NCBI GenBank assembly: GCA_029821235.1
Contig: JALGTT010000002.1
Location: forward strand, 1-22,798
Direction of reading: 5' to 3'
Origin: Candidatus Hebobacteria bacterium
GTDB lineage: Bacteria > Armatimonadota > Hebobacteria > Hebobacterales > Hebobacteraceae
Length of the DNA: 22,798 nt
The position numbers and the translations under genes were made by a program. The notes under the pieces are model-generated. The model was not told the DNA's origin. It saw nothing but the letters and a program-made list of their open reading frames with translations, and did not search any database. This document shows positions 15,661-22,798 of the stretch, in pieces (within the stretch, counting starts at the first letter, position 1; each line of letters opens with the position of its first letter).

Positions 15661-16833
15661 CTAGTCTGGCTCGGAGCTGTCCATCCCCAGCAAGCGGCGA
15701 CGCCACCTGTTAAAGAAGGCTGGATACTGTTTCTGGAGGCGCTGCCGCATCCGGCGCTTCGCACCATAACTGTCCCCCCAGAACCGCCGCATAGAGGAGT
15801 CGTTCCTATGACCTAAGTCATACCCGTTACGCGGGGCATGGAAGAAGCAGTCCAAGAGGACCTCTTGTTGCTTCCCTGAGAGTCGCAACGAGTCCATCTC
15901 TGCTCGGAAGGCAGCTTCGATGTGCTGAATCTCCCTGTGAGCGAACTCTTCCTCTTCCTTCCGTATGAGTATGGCCTCAGGGCTGATGCCTCCCGGTTCT
16001 CCTGCTGGCAGAAGATCAAGGACGTCGATTTCTTCGCCCGTCTCCAAGTCGTAGGCCCGGTGCCGGGACAGACGTGTGCCACTCGCGCGTCTCAGTCCCT
16101 CAGCCGGGGCCTCATCGGCATAGGCCGACCGGAGGGAGCCGCGGTAAGACCTCTCGATTGCGTCAAGTCCCCACCCCAAAGGGGACAGGAGGGACCCAGG
16201 AGACAGCCCAGACATGTGCACTACCCTTTCCTCATGCTTCTTGAGTCGTCGATCAAGTTCACGTAGAAGCTCCGGTTCGTTGGTCCCTTCAAAGAGCGCT
16301 GCAATGTCAAGGTCCCCGCTTTCCCTGCGCCAATGGTCGTAGATAGACGGCTCGCGCACTATCGTCTGCTGTGCCTTGAGGTCCTGCAGAAACTCCATGC
16401 GCTGTCTCTCGTTCGCGCTCCTGAGGCTCTCAAGGATCCTCTCCTGCTCAATGATGGTGTTGACCAGAGCGCGCAGCGAGAAAAAGTACGTGATCGATAT
16501 CTGGCTGCTCAGCAGACTAGCGTATGTCATCACCAGCCGAAGGTGACCTTCGAGATGGCGGCAGTAACGCAGTTGACTGCTGGTTGCGTTCTCCCGGGCA
16601 AAGCGGTACAGAGCCCGGAACATCAGACGCTCACCCTCGAGCTGAAAAGCCAGGACGTGGAAGCGGTCGACCAGCAAGAAGATCTGGTCGCTGATGTCCT
16701 CACCCCGAATGGCACTGCGGCGAATCGGACGGAGGTCCGCACTCAACTCACGCAGAGCGTGGTACGCGGTCGTCAGAGCTTTATGCCTCTGTCCGAGCTT
16801 ATCCGCCAGCGATGCCAGTGCAGTTTGTCGCAC
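15661..16833 (-). CDS. Hypothetical protein with sigma-factor-like C-terminus
   Basis: A 390-residue protein with a GTG start (GGAG 9 nt upstream). The first 220 residues are helical and charged, with a likely coiled coil near 130-150 (IIEQERILESLRSANERQRM). From about residue 270 it resembles sigma70-family proteins: a spacer of the type LETGEEIDVLDLLPAGE, then SPEAILIRKEEEEFAHRE, then LRLSGKQQEVLLDCFF, which matches the start of region 4.2 ('L...Q.evL.l.ff'), and a basic helix (YGAKRRMRQRLQKQ). The expected HTH between them is divergent. It sits between the replication arm and the methyltransferase-terminase operon, where a late-gene activator would be found. The function is inference; it could be an unrelated DNA-binding protein. 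Confidence 0.75.
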   Translation of the reverse strand: MRQTALASLADKLGQRHKALTTAYHALRELSADLRPIRRSAIRGEDISDQIFLLVDRFHVLAFQLEGERLMFRALYRFARENATSSQLRYCRHLEGHLRLVMTYASLLSSQISITYFFSLRALVNTIIEQERILESLRSANERQRMEFLQDLKAQQTIVREPSIYDHWRRESGDLDIAALFEGTNEPELLRELDRRLKKHEERVVHMSGLSPGSLLSPLGWGLDAIERSYRGSLRSAYADEAPAEGLRRASGTRLSRHRAYDLETGEEIDVLDLLPAGEPGGISPEAILIRKEEEEFAHREIQHIEAAFRAEMDSLRLSGKQQEVLLDCFFHAPRNGYDLGHRNDSSMRRFWGDSYGAKRRMRQRLQKQYPAFFNRWRRRLLGMDSSEPD

Positions 16834-16886
16834 TTGCCAGCGCTCCGGTCCCTACATAGTGATGGGTGATGTCGAACATCGTCCCG

Positions 16887-16915
16887 ACTCTATCATCAAA
16901 CATGAGTTTGGTCAA
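16887..16915 (-). promoter_or_regulatory. Possible promoter for the sigma-like gene
   Basis: On the minus strand TTGACC (16915-16910; five of six) and TAGAGT (16892-16887; four of six) are 17 nt apart, about 50 nt before the GTG at 16833. A TATCAT on the plus strand (16891-16896) overlaps the same bases and could serve the HTH gene, although no -35 is evident for it. If both work, the two arms are transcribed from overlapping divergent promoters. Confidence 0.45.
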
Positions 16916-16934
16916 GATGAAGGAGGCAGTTCTG

Positions 16935-17141
16935 ATGTCCAGGCTTCTCAGTCCCAGCGAAGCAGCGCGGTTGCTGAACCTGCACCCGAACTCAGTTCGG
17001 CGTCTGGCAGCGGAGGGGAAGCTGCGATCCCAGCGTGTCGGCTGGAGTCGCGTGTTCGCGCTGGCAGACGTGCTGGAGTTCGCCGAGCGACGGCGACTCC
17101 GCGGTCAGCGTGCACGACGAGCAGATGAGAGGGGAGAATGA
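16935..17141 (+). CDS. Excisionase/MerR-type helix-turn-helix protein
   Basis: A 68-residue DNA-binding protein. The ATG at 16935 is chosen over in-frame upstream ATGs (16866, 16902, 16917) because a perfect AAGGAGG lies 8 nt before it and the domain begins there. LLSPSEAARLLNLHPNSVRRLAAEGKL (split here as SPSEAARLL, HPNSVRRLA) is the helix-turn-helix, followed by the wing-like RVGWSRVFALADVLEFAERR, as in DNA-binding domains of excisionase-family proteins. The basic tail may contact DNA. It overlaps the replication gene by 4 nt (ATGA), so it is co-translated with it. It is likely the regulator or excision factor of the element and may control the divergent promoters just upstream. Confidence 0.88.
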   Translation: MSRLLSPSEAARLLNLHPNSVRRLAAEGKLRSQRVGWSRVFALADVLEFAERRRLRGQRARRADERGE

Positions 17142-19279
17142 GCAGTCAAAACCTCTCCGCGGCCCTGGTCTACGCCTCACGTGGCTGGCCTGTCATTCCC
17201 GTCCACAAGCCTCAAGGCGATGGTTGCTCCTGTGGCAACGACAAGTGCGAACACCCCGCCAAGCACCCGCGGACAGCGCACGGTTTCCTGGACGCGACCA
17301 CCGACGAAACAACCATCCGGCAGTGGTGGAGCAGATGGCCTGAGGCAAACATCGGGATCGTAACGGGCGCGAAATCTGGCCTCGTCGTACTCGACATTGA
17401 CCCTCGCAACGGCGGCGACGATAGCCTCGCTGAGATTCAGCGGAACTATGATGCGCTGCCTGACGCGGTCGAGAGCATTACTGGGGGAGGCGGCAGACAC
17501 ATCTTCTTCGCTCACCCCGGCCGCCACGTGAAGAGTCGCAGCATAGCCCCTGGCATCGACATCAAAGCTGATGGCGGATACGTCGTCGCGCCGCCCAGCC
17601 TGCACGTGAGTGGCCGTCGTTACGAGTGGGAGCTGTCGTCCCATCCCGAAGATACGCAGCTCGCGACGCTTCCCAATTGGCTTCTGACCATGGTCATGTC
17701 GCCATCTGCCGAGCCGAAACCAGCGCCTGGTGAAACCGCTGCGAAGATCCGGGAAGGAGCACGTAACTCCACCCTGACCAGCCTAGCTGGAGTCATGCGG
17801 CGGCGCGGGATGAGCGAGGAAGCGATACGCGCTGCTCTCTTGGTCGAGAACGAACAACGCTGCGACCCCCCGTTGGCTCCAGGTGAGATCCGCGGAATCG
17901 CCCACAGTGTCGTGCGGTATAGGCCGCAGGCCGCCTCGGCACCGAGAGACGCTCCCCAGAGAGACGATCCCCCGGGTGGCATCCCCTGGCCGAACCCGCC
18001 GGCGCCCAAAGCATTTCGCAGTCTGGCCGGAGAGTTCGTCGCCATGCTCGAACCGCACACTGAAGCTGACCCCGCCGCGCTACTGCTTTCGTTTCTCGTA
18101 GCTTTCGGTAATATGGTGGGGCGCGGGCCGCACTTCGTGGCCGAGGCCGCTAAGCACTACACCAACCTCAACATGGTCCTGGTCGGGCAGACAGCTCGGG
18201 GCCGCAAAGGGTCGTCCTGGGCGCAGGTGCGGCGACCTTTCGAGACCATTGACTCCGACTGGGCGTCAGATCGCATCCAGTACGGCCTCTCCAGTGGAGA
18301 AGGGCTAATCTGGGCGGTGCGAGACCCTATCGAGAAACAAGAGCCGGTCCGGGACAAGGGCCGGATCGTCGACTACCAGGACGCCGTCGAGGACCCAGGA
18401 GTTACGGACAAACGACTGCTCATCGTCGAGCAGGAGTTCGCCTCCACCCTCCGGGTGATGGGGCGGGACGGCAACATCCTCTCGGCGACCATTCGCCAGG
18501 CGTGGGATACCGGAGACCTGCGTATCCTCACCAAGAACAGTCCGGCAAGAGCCACCGGCGCCCACATCTCGATAGTCGGCCACATTACCCGCGACGAAGT
18601 GCTGCGCTACCTTGACAGCACAGAGGCTGGAAACGGCTTCGCAAACCGCTTTCTATGGGCCTGCGTCCGCCGCTCCAAGCTTCTACCTGACGGCGGGCGT
18701 ATCCAGGAGGTAGACTTCTCCCCGTTCCTGCAGAACCTCCGGGGAGCAGTTGAGTTCGCCCGCAACATGGGTGAGATGAGGCGTGATGGTCAAGCTCGCG
18801 ACCTTTGGCACGAGGTGTACCCAACTTTGTCGCAGGAGGTGCCGGGACTGCTGGGTGCAGTCACCGCCCGCGCCGAAGCCCAGGCCATGCGCATTGCGTC
18901 TCTCTATGCGCTCCTCGATGAATCTCCGGTCGTGACGCGGGATCACCTGGAGGCCGCCCTTGGGGTCTGGGCGTACTGCGGGCAATCGGCCCGCTTCATC
19001 TTCGGCGATGCGCTGGGCGACCCCATGGCGGACGAGATCCTGCGCGCGCTACGCCGGGCAGGGAATGGTCTCACCCGAACCGAGATCAACCACTTGTTCA
19101 AGGGCAACCGCGCGGCATCAGATATCGCGCGAGCACTGGGTCGCCTGCTGGATCTATGCCTCGCCGAATACCATCCGGATGCTGCGACGGGCGGGCGGCC
19201 GGCTGAGCGATGGTACGCGGTGCGGCCGGGCCAGCGTACTCACTCCCAGACTACGAAAGAAACGAATGAAACGAATTAA
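17138..19279 (+). CDS. Bifunctional primase-polymerase / DUF3987-type replication protein
   Basis: A 713-residue replication protein of phages and integrative elements. Residues 1-185 are a prim-pol (AEP) domain with the metal-binding DID at 86-88, His121 (GGGGRHIFF) and GIDIKADGGYVVAPPS (139-154); a Cys/His cluster (Cys30, Cys32, Cys37, His39) may bind zinc. Residues about 203-262 match a primase C-terminal domain (REGARNSTLTSLAG ... APGEIRGIAHSVV). The rest resembles DUF3987/helicase-like proteins, with a divergent P-loop (LVGQTARGRKGSSW) and VEQEFASTLRVMGRDG. It would make primers and unwind DNA at the element's origin. The start overlaps the HTH gene. The last codons (TKETNETN) are embedded in an inverted repeat, which may mark the origin or a terminator. 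Confidence 0.93.
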   Translation: MSSQNLSAALVYASRGWPVIPVHKPQGDGCSCGNDKCEHPAKHPRTAHGFLDATTDETTIRQWWSRWPEANIGIVTGAKSGLVVLDIDPRNGGDDSLAEIQRNYDALPDAVESITGGGGRHIFFAHPGRHVKSRSIAPGIDIKADGGYVVAPPSLHVSGRRYEWELSSHPEDTQLATLPNWLLTMVMSPSAEPKPAPGETAAKIREGARNSTLTSLAGVMRRRGMSEEAIRAALLVENEQRCDPPLAPGEIRGIAHSVVRYRPQAASAPRDAPQRDDPPGGIPWPNPPAPKAFRSLAGEFVAMLEPHTEADPAALLLSFLVAFGNMVGRGPHFVAEAAKHYTNLNMVLVGQTARGRKGSSWAQVRRPFETIDSDWASDRIQYGLSSGEGLIWAVRDPIEKQEPVRDKGRIVDYQDAVEDPGVTDKRLLIVEQEFASTLRVMGRDGNILSATIRQAWDTGDLRILTKNSPARATGAHISIVGHITRDEVLRYLDSTEAGNGFANRFLWACVRRSKLLPDGGRIQEVDFSPFLQNLRGAVEFARNMGEMRRDGQARDLWHEVYPTLSQEVPGLLGAVTARAEAQAMRIASLYALLDESPVVTRDHLEAALGVWAYCGQSARFIFGDALGDPMADEILRALRRAGNGLTRTEINHLFKGNRAASDIARALGRLLDLCLAEYHPDAATGGRPAERWYAVRPGQRTHSQTTKETNETN

Positions 19280-19325
19280 CCATGATCGCGAACCACTTCT
19301 TTCGTCTGATTCGTTTCTTTCGTCT
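19253..19325. repeat. 15-bp perfect inverted repeat with tandem 9-mers at the end of the replication gene
   Basis: ACGAAAGAAACGAAT (19253-19267) and ATTCGTTTCTTTCGT (19309-19323) are exact reverse complements around a 41-nt centre. GAAACGAAT is tandemly repeated (19259-19267, 19268-19276), and TTCTTTCGTCT occurs twice (19297-19307, 19315-19325). The block is AT-richer than its surroundings and strongly purine/pyrimidine-skewed. Candidates are a replication origin with iteron-like repeats, an attachment site of the serine recombinase, or a terminator-like hairpin. Confidence 0.7.
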
Positions 19326-19525
19326 TCGACCGGCAGACTACAGCTCGAGGTCGTCGTTGTCGCGCCGACGCGGTCGCAGCAACTCGTCATGGACGAAGCG
19401 CTCCGCCTGCTCGCCGTCTGGACGGTGAGGGCGGCACGGGTGCCCACAACGGAGCCAGATTCTACTTGACTGTTGTCCAGCACAGAGCCATGAATGCACC
19501 CCGAACCGCGGACCAGGAGAAGGCC

Positions 19526-21523
19526 ATGTCAGTAGCCGCACAGACATCTCAGGGATACCGGCCGGCCGTGGGCTACCTGCGCCGGTCCACGGACCGCCAG
19601 GAGCAGTCCATCGGCGACCAGCGGAAGGCGATTGAGCGTTATGCCGAGGAGCACGGGCTTGACGTCCTCGACTTCTACGTTGACGACGCTATCAGTGGAA
19701 CTTCCGCCGATGAGCGCAAGGCCTTCCTGAAGCTGATCGAGGATGCCAGCGCCAAGGACTGCCCATTCCGGTACGTCTTGGTCTACGACATCAAACGTTT
19801 CGGCCGCCTCGACAATGACGAGGCGGGTTACTACCGGTTCCAGCTCAGGCGGTGCGGCGTGGAGGTCGTCTACACCTCCGAGGGGTTCAACGGCGATGAC
19901 ACCGATGACCTGCTTCGGCCAGTGAAGCAGTGGCAGGCCCGGCAGGAGTCCAAAGAGTTGTCGAAGGTAACCATCCGAGGTTTGCTCTCGCGATCCAGCG
20001 CGGGCTGGTGGTCAGGCGGACAGCCACCCTATGGCTACGACCTGGCCTACTACTCCAGCGATGGGCGCTTCCTCATGACCGTCCGGTACGACTACGACCT
20101 CAGCAAGCAGATCCTGGATGAGGATGGCAACGTGGTGCGTGTGGTACCCCGGGGCGAACGTCTAACCTTCACCAAGAGCGACCGCTGCCGACTGGTGCCG
20201 AGCACGTCTGAGCGGGTAGCCGTGGTGCGCAACATCTTCGCCTGGTATGTCACCCAGGGGATGGGCTTCAAGGGGATCGCCAACCGGCTCAATCACCAGG
20301 GCATTCCCTCGCCTCGTGGCGGGAATTGGTCGAAGAAGCATCGCGCCGGATGGGCTTTGACCACCATCCGAGAGATGCTCATGAATCCAGCCTACACCGG
20401 CGACTTCATCTGGAACAGGCGCAGCTCCGGGAAGTTCCATCGGGTGGAGCAGGGGAGGGCGGTGCCGCGAAAGGCCATCCCAGGCTCTGGGGCCGCGCGC
20501 AACCGGCCCGATGACTGGATCGTGGTCAAGGATGCACACCCGGCGTTGATCTCCCGCAGCCTGTTCCAGGCGGCCCACGCCAAGCGGGAATCCCGCAAGC
20601 GTGATCCTTCTCAATACGCCTACCGGACGGGGCAGGGGGCGCGTTCCTCCTACCTGCTCACAGGCCTCATCCGATGTCTGCACTGTGGTCATACCTGGCA
20701 GGGATACACTACTCACAAGGGGCGGAAACGCACTGATGGGTCCTCGGTGAAGACTCTGGGCTATGCCTGCGGCGGCTATGTCACCAAGGGGAAGAGCTGC
20801 TGCCAGCGGTTGGTGCTGCCCAAGGAGGAGATCGAGACGTGGGTATTCGAGCAGATCGAGCGCATCATACAGGGATACCTGAAGGATGGGGCAGGGGAGG
20901 AACTGCGGAGGATGATCGAACAGGAGATCGCAGGCGGTGACCAGTTCGACGAATCGGAGCTGGCTCAGGTGCGCCAGCGTCAGGCTGACATCGATGCCGC
21001 CATTGATAACCTCCTGGATAACCTCACACCCACCAACCGGGAGTACGTGGACCGCCGAATCAAGAAGCTGCGAGACGAGATGATGGAGCTACAGCAGCAG
21101 GAGGAGGCACTGCTGGAACGCCAGGGCCGGGAGGTTCAGGCAGCTGGACTTGCCCAGGCCGCCCTGGCGTTGGCGCCCCAGGTGGATCGGATAGCGCGCT
21201 TCGGGACGGTGGAGGAGAAGCGCATCTTCATCCGCGCTTTCCTCCGGGGGATTGAGTTCGACCCAGCATCCCGGACCGGAACGGCCTACTTCTACGCCGT
21301 GCCCTCGGTGACAGGGGACATGGGGCCGGAGGAGGATGGTGGAACCCGATATCAACCGACGACCACAGAATCGGCGGCGGAGGTTTCTGAAGGGGGGCCA
21401 GAGGGGAAGTCTTCTCTTCGACTACGGAACGTCGGCGCCCGATACGCACAAAAGAGAACCGCCCCGGCAGGGGGCGATTCTTCTCTAATCATGGTAGCGG
21501 GGGAGCGCTGTTCGCTATCTTGA
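19526..21523 (+). CDS. Large serine recombinase (phage-type integrase)
   Basis: A 665-residue site-specific integrase. The N-terminal resolvase domain holds catalytic Ser21 (GYLRRSTDRQ) and the usual YDIKRFGRL at 88-95; the recombinase domain covers about 170-355 (GMGFKGIANRLNHQGIPSP); a zinc ribbon follows (Cys384, Cys387, Cys415, Cys425 or 426), then a coiled coil of about 475-545, as in large serine integrases. The ATG at 19526 has AGGAGA close upstream; in-frame TTG (19466) and ATG (19490) are less good. The frame past about residue 593 (AYFYAVPS) becomes low-complexity and crosses a terminator-like hairpin, so the last 70 residues look like read-through of formerly non-coding DNA. It is the likely integrase of the phage-like block at 12.7-21.5 kb or of the module starting at 21830. 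Confidence 0.93.
   Translation: MSVAAQTSQGYRPAVGYLRRSTDRQEQSIGDQRKAIERYAEEHGLDVLDFYVDDAISGTSADERKAFLKLIEDASAKDCPFRYVLVYDIKRFGRLDNDEAGYYRFQLRRCGVEVVYTSEGFNGDDTDDLLRPVKQWQARQESKELSKVTIRGLLSRSSAGWWSGGQPPYGYDLAYYSSDGRFLMTVRYDYDLSKQILDEDGNVVRVVPRGERLTFTKSDRCRLVPSTSERVAVVRNIFAWYVTQGMGFKGIANRLNHQGIPSPRGGNWSKKHRAGWALTTIREMLMNPAYTGDFIWNRRSSGKFHRVEQGRAVPRKAIPGSGAARNRPDDWIVVKDAHPALISRSLFQAAHAKRESRKRDPSQYAYRTGQGARSSYLLTGLIRCLHCGHTWQGYTTHKGRKRTDGSSVKTLGYACGGYVTKGKSCCQRLVLPKEEIETWVFEQIERIIQGYLKDGAGEELRRMIEQEIAGGDQFDESELAQVRQRQADIDAAIDNLLDNLTPTNREYVDRRIKKLRDEMMELQQQEEALLERQGREVQAAGLAQAALALAPQVDRIARFGTVEEKRIFIRAFLRGIEFDPASRTGTAYFYAVPSVTGDMGPEEDGGTRYQPTTTESAAEVSEGGPEGKSSLRLRNVGARYAQKRTAPAGGDSSLIMVAGERCSLS
21455..21481 (+). 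terminator. Terminator-like hairpin inside the recombinase 3' end
   Basis: AGAACCGCCCC and GGGGCGATTCT form an 11-position stem with one mismatch and a 5-nt loop, preceded by A-rich sequence and followed by a pyrimidine tract (TCTTCTCT region). It has the shape of an intrinsic terminator but lies about 45 nt before the ORF's stop codon. Confidence 0.45.
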
Positions 21524-21635
21524 GAAATCTGGACCTGCCGAAGCCGGAGGTGGAGATCCGGCTCGAGGGGAGGGGGCGGCGGTGAGGGGCTTCTGGCGCC
21601 TGCTGAGGGCGCATACTGAGCGTTTGCACTCGACG

Positions 21636-21792
21636 AGCGCCTGTGTTCCCGTCTGAATCTCAGGGACGGGAGCACAGGCGCTTTGCGTGTGGGACAACTG
21701 AATAACGGGAGGTGGGAGGCGGTGCGGCAACACCGCCTCCCCAGACACACCCCTGAACGCACCAGGAGTGTGACCGATCCGCCTGAGGCGGA
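21636..21792. repeat. Cluster of four stem-loops between the recombinase and second methyltransferase
   Basis: Four dyads occupy the 306-bp gap 21524-21829, which holds no recognisable gene. (1) 21636-21653 with 21665-21682: 18 pairs including one G-U, 11-nt loop. (2) 21714-21724 with 21731-21741: 11 perfect pairs, loop CGGCAA. (3) CACACCCCTG (21746-21755) with CAGGAGTGTG (21763-21772): one mismatch. (4) TCCGCC-TGA-GGCGGA (21778-21792). The first could terminate the recombinase transcript. The others would form a structured 5' leader for the downstream gene, whose ribosome-binding site AGGGGAG lies just before 21830. Confidence 0.65.
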
Positions 21793-21829
21793 CGGATAAC
21801 TCTTTCCGCAAGTCAGGGGAGTGTCTGAG

Positions 21830-22798
21830 ATGCCGAGACGTGCACAGATCAAGTGGGTGAAGATTGATGAGGTCAAGCTCAACGAGGAGAACCCGAGGGT
21901 GAACGATGCCGCAGTGGGGCCAGTGATGGAGTCCATTCGCCGGTTCGGCTTCCGAGTGCCCATAGTGGTCAACAGCCGCACGGGGATCATCGAGGCCGGC
22001 AACACCCGGTGGAAGGCCGCCCAGCAGCTCGGGATGCAGGAGATCCCGGTGATCTACATGGACGACGACGAGCTCACCGCGCTCGCGTTCGGCATCGCCG
22101 ACAACCGCACGGCGGAGATCGCCACCTGGGACGAGCCGAGCCTGGCGGAACTCCTGCAGCGCCTGGACGCCCAGGAGATGTTGGACGCGGCCGCGTTCAC
22201 CCGGGACGACCTGTCGGAACTGTTGCTCCGCCTCGAGATCGAGGAGAAGCGGGGCAAGGAGGAGACCTTCGACGCCGGCCAGGCGATGGCGGAGGCGGAA
22301 GAGTCCGCCAGAGGCGGACCCACCAGGGTGAAGCCTGGCGACATCTGGCAGCTCGGCCGCCACCGGCTGCTCTGCGGAGACTCCACCGAGCCGAGCAACT
22401 GGGAGCGGCTGATGGAGGGGCAGAAGGCCCACGCTGTGGTCACGGATCCGCCCTATGCGGTGGGCTACGTGGGCGGGCGCGCGGCCCAAGAGGAACGGAT
22501 CTCCGCCCGCCGCCGGGGGGTGGATCAGCCTGCCGACGCCTACTGGGACGACATGACTGCCGACCAGTACCGGGAGCTGCTGATTGGCAGTCTATCCCTT
22601 GCTCATCAACACTCGGACGAGAAGGCGCCGCTGTACCTGTGGTTCGCGAGCTCCCACCTGCGCAACGTACTGGAGTGCCTGAGCGAGGCCGGCTGGGAGG
22701 AGCGAAACCTGATCGTCTGGGTGAAGAACAACGGCGCGGGCGCGCTCTTCGCCCAGTACAAGCACTGGTACGAGCCGTGCTTCTACGCCCACAAGCAG
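21830..22798 (+). CDS. Second ParB-methyltransferase fusion (3' end beyond window)
   Basis: The first 323 codons of a phage-type modification enzyme, open to the window edge. The ATG has AGGGGAG about 9 nt upstream. Residues 5-100 are a canonical ParB-like domain (NPRVND, then TGIIEAGNTRWKAAQQLG). The methyltransferase part begins near 145 (EETFDAGQAMAEAE) and has DPPY at 206-209; the SAM-binding FLGSGT motif would lie past the edge. From residue 145 onward it is about four-fifths identical by eye to the fusion at 14016-15299, while the first 140 residues share little. Residues 159-163 (SARGG) are encoded by a palindromic repeat. By analogy with the other copy, terminase genes probably follow to the right. 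Confidence 0.92.
   Translation, partial: MPRRAQIKWVKIDEVKLNEENPRVNDAAVGPVMESIRRFGFRVPIVVNSRTGIIEAGNTRWKAAQQLGMQEIPVIYMDDDELTALAFGIADNRTAEIATWDEPSLAELLQRLDAQEMLDAAAFTRDDLSELLLRLEIEEKRGKEETFDAGQAMAEAEESARGGPTRVKPGDIWQLGRHRLLCGDSTEPSNWERLMEGQKAHAVVTDPPYAVGYVGGRAAQEERISARRRGVDQPADAYWDDMTADQYRELLIGSLSLAHQHSDEKAPLYLWFASSHLRNVLECLSEAGWEERNLIVWVKNNGAGALFAQYKHWYEPCFYAHKQ
22304..22318. repeat. Palindromic repeat inside the methyltransferase coding sequence
   Basis: TCCGCC-AGA-GGCGGA repeats the dyad at 21778-21792 (TCCGCC-TGA-GGCGGA), differing only in the loop. It is in frame and encodes SARGG, at the spot where the paralogue at 14016-15299 has QQQG and is two residues shorter. This looks like insertion or expansion of a small dispersed palindrome. 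Confidence 0.6.

Larger units (their letters stand above)
12662..21523. mobile_element. Candidate phage satellite or decayed prophage
   Basis: Two divergent arms share one central promoter region. The minus arm is sigma-like, ParB-methyltransferase, small-terminase-like and small ORFs. The plus arm is HTH, prim-pol replication protein and large serine recombinase. The set (integrase, regulator, primase, terS) without capsid, portal, tail or large terminase matches the general composition of phage satellites such as PICIs, but also of a truncated prophage. No flanking direct repeats could be found by eye, so the limits are those of the genes only. The serine recombinase might instead belong to the module beginning at 21830. 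Confidence 0.35.

Noticed and set aside
21515..22489. 324-codon minus-strand open frame at the right edge
   Set aside because: It is the mirror of the second ParB-methyltransferase and the hairpin-rich gap; a similar shadow frame occurs opposite the first copy.

Overview
The window is about 22.8 kb of high-GC bacterial DNA with strong Shine-Dalgarno sites and tightly overlapping operons. It is almost entirely accessory: restriction-modification, nucleases, recombinases and phage-type genes, with no rRNA, tRNA, CRISPR array or housekeeping gene seen. The sequence alone does not fix the taxon; the phage-type proteins recall those of Chloroflexota and Firmicutes-like thermophiles or soil bacteria, which is only an impression.

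Left part (1-10,000): a defence-island-like stretch. It holds the tail of an unknown gene, an orphan protein whose N-terminus looks like a proteasome-type Ntn-hydrolase (281-1138), a truncated IS transposase (1346-1678), a HEPN-like helical protein (2037-2753) and a type I restriction-modification operon on the minus strand. That operon reads hsdM-hsdS-hsdR with 4-nt overlaps and continues, also with an overlap, into a fourth gene (2936-3967): two winged-helix-like repeats fused to an Mrr-type PD-(D/E)XK nuclease domain. A good sigma70-type promoter lies upstream of hsdM.

Middle (10,000-12,660): a complete XerC/D-like tyrosine recombinase diverges from hsdM across a structured 355-bp gap with a perfect 12+12 bp palindrome. 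It is followed by a VRR-NUC domain nuclease with an unfamiliar N-terminal part, then a gene-free stretch with several inverted repeats.

Right part (12,660-21,523): phage or satellite-like genes in two divergent arms. The minus arm has a sigma-like protein, a ParB-methyltransferase fusion, a small-terminase-like protein and small unknown ORFs. The plus arm has an excisionase-like HTH protein, a primase-polymerase/DUF3987 replication protein and a large serine recombinase. No large terminase, portal, capsid or tail gene is present between these points, so the block is either a decayed prophage or a phage satellite.

At the right edge (from 21,830) a second ParB-methyltransferase begins in the opposite orientation and runs off the window. 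Its methyltransferase half is close to the first copy while its ParB half is very different, and it carries an in-frame palindromic repeat. It probably marks the start of another phage module. The most interesting leads are the satellite/helper arrangement, the four-gene type I operon, the structured leader of the first methyltransferase, and the inverted repeat with tandem 9-mers at the end of the replication gene.
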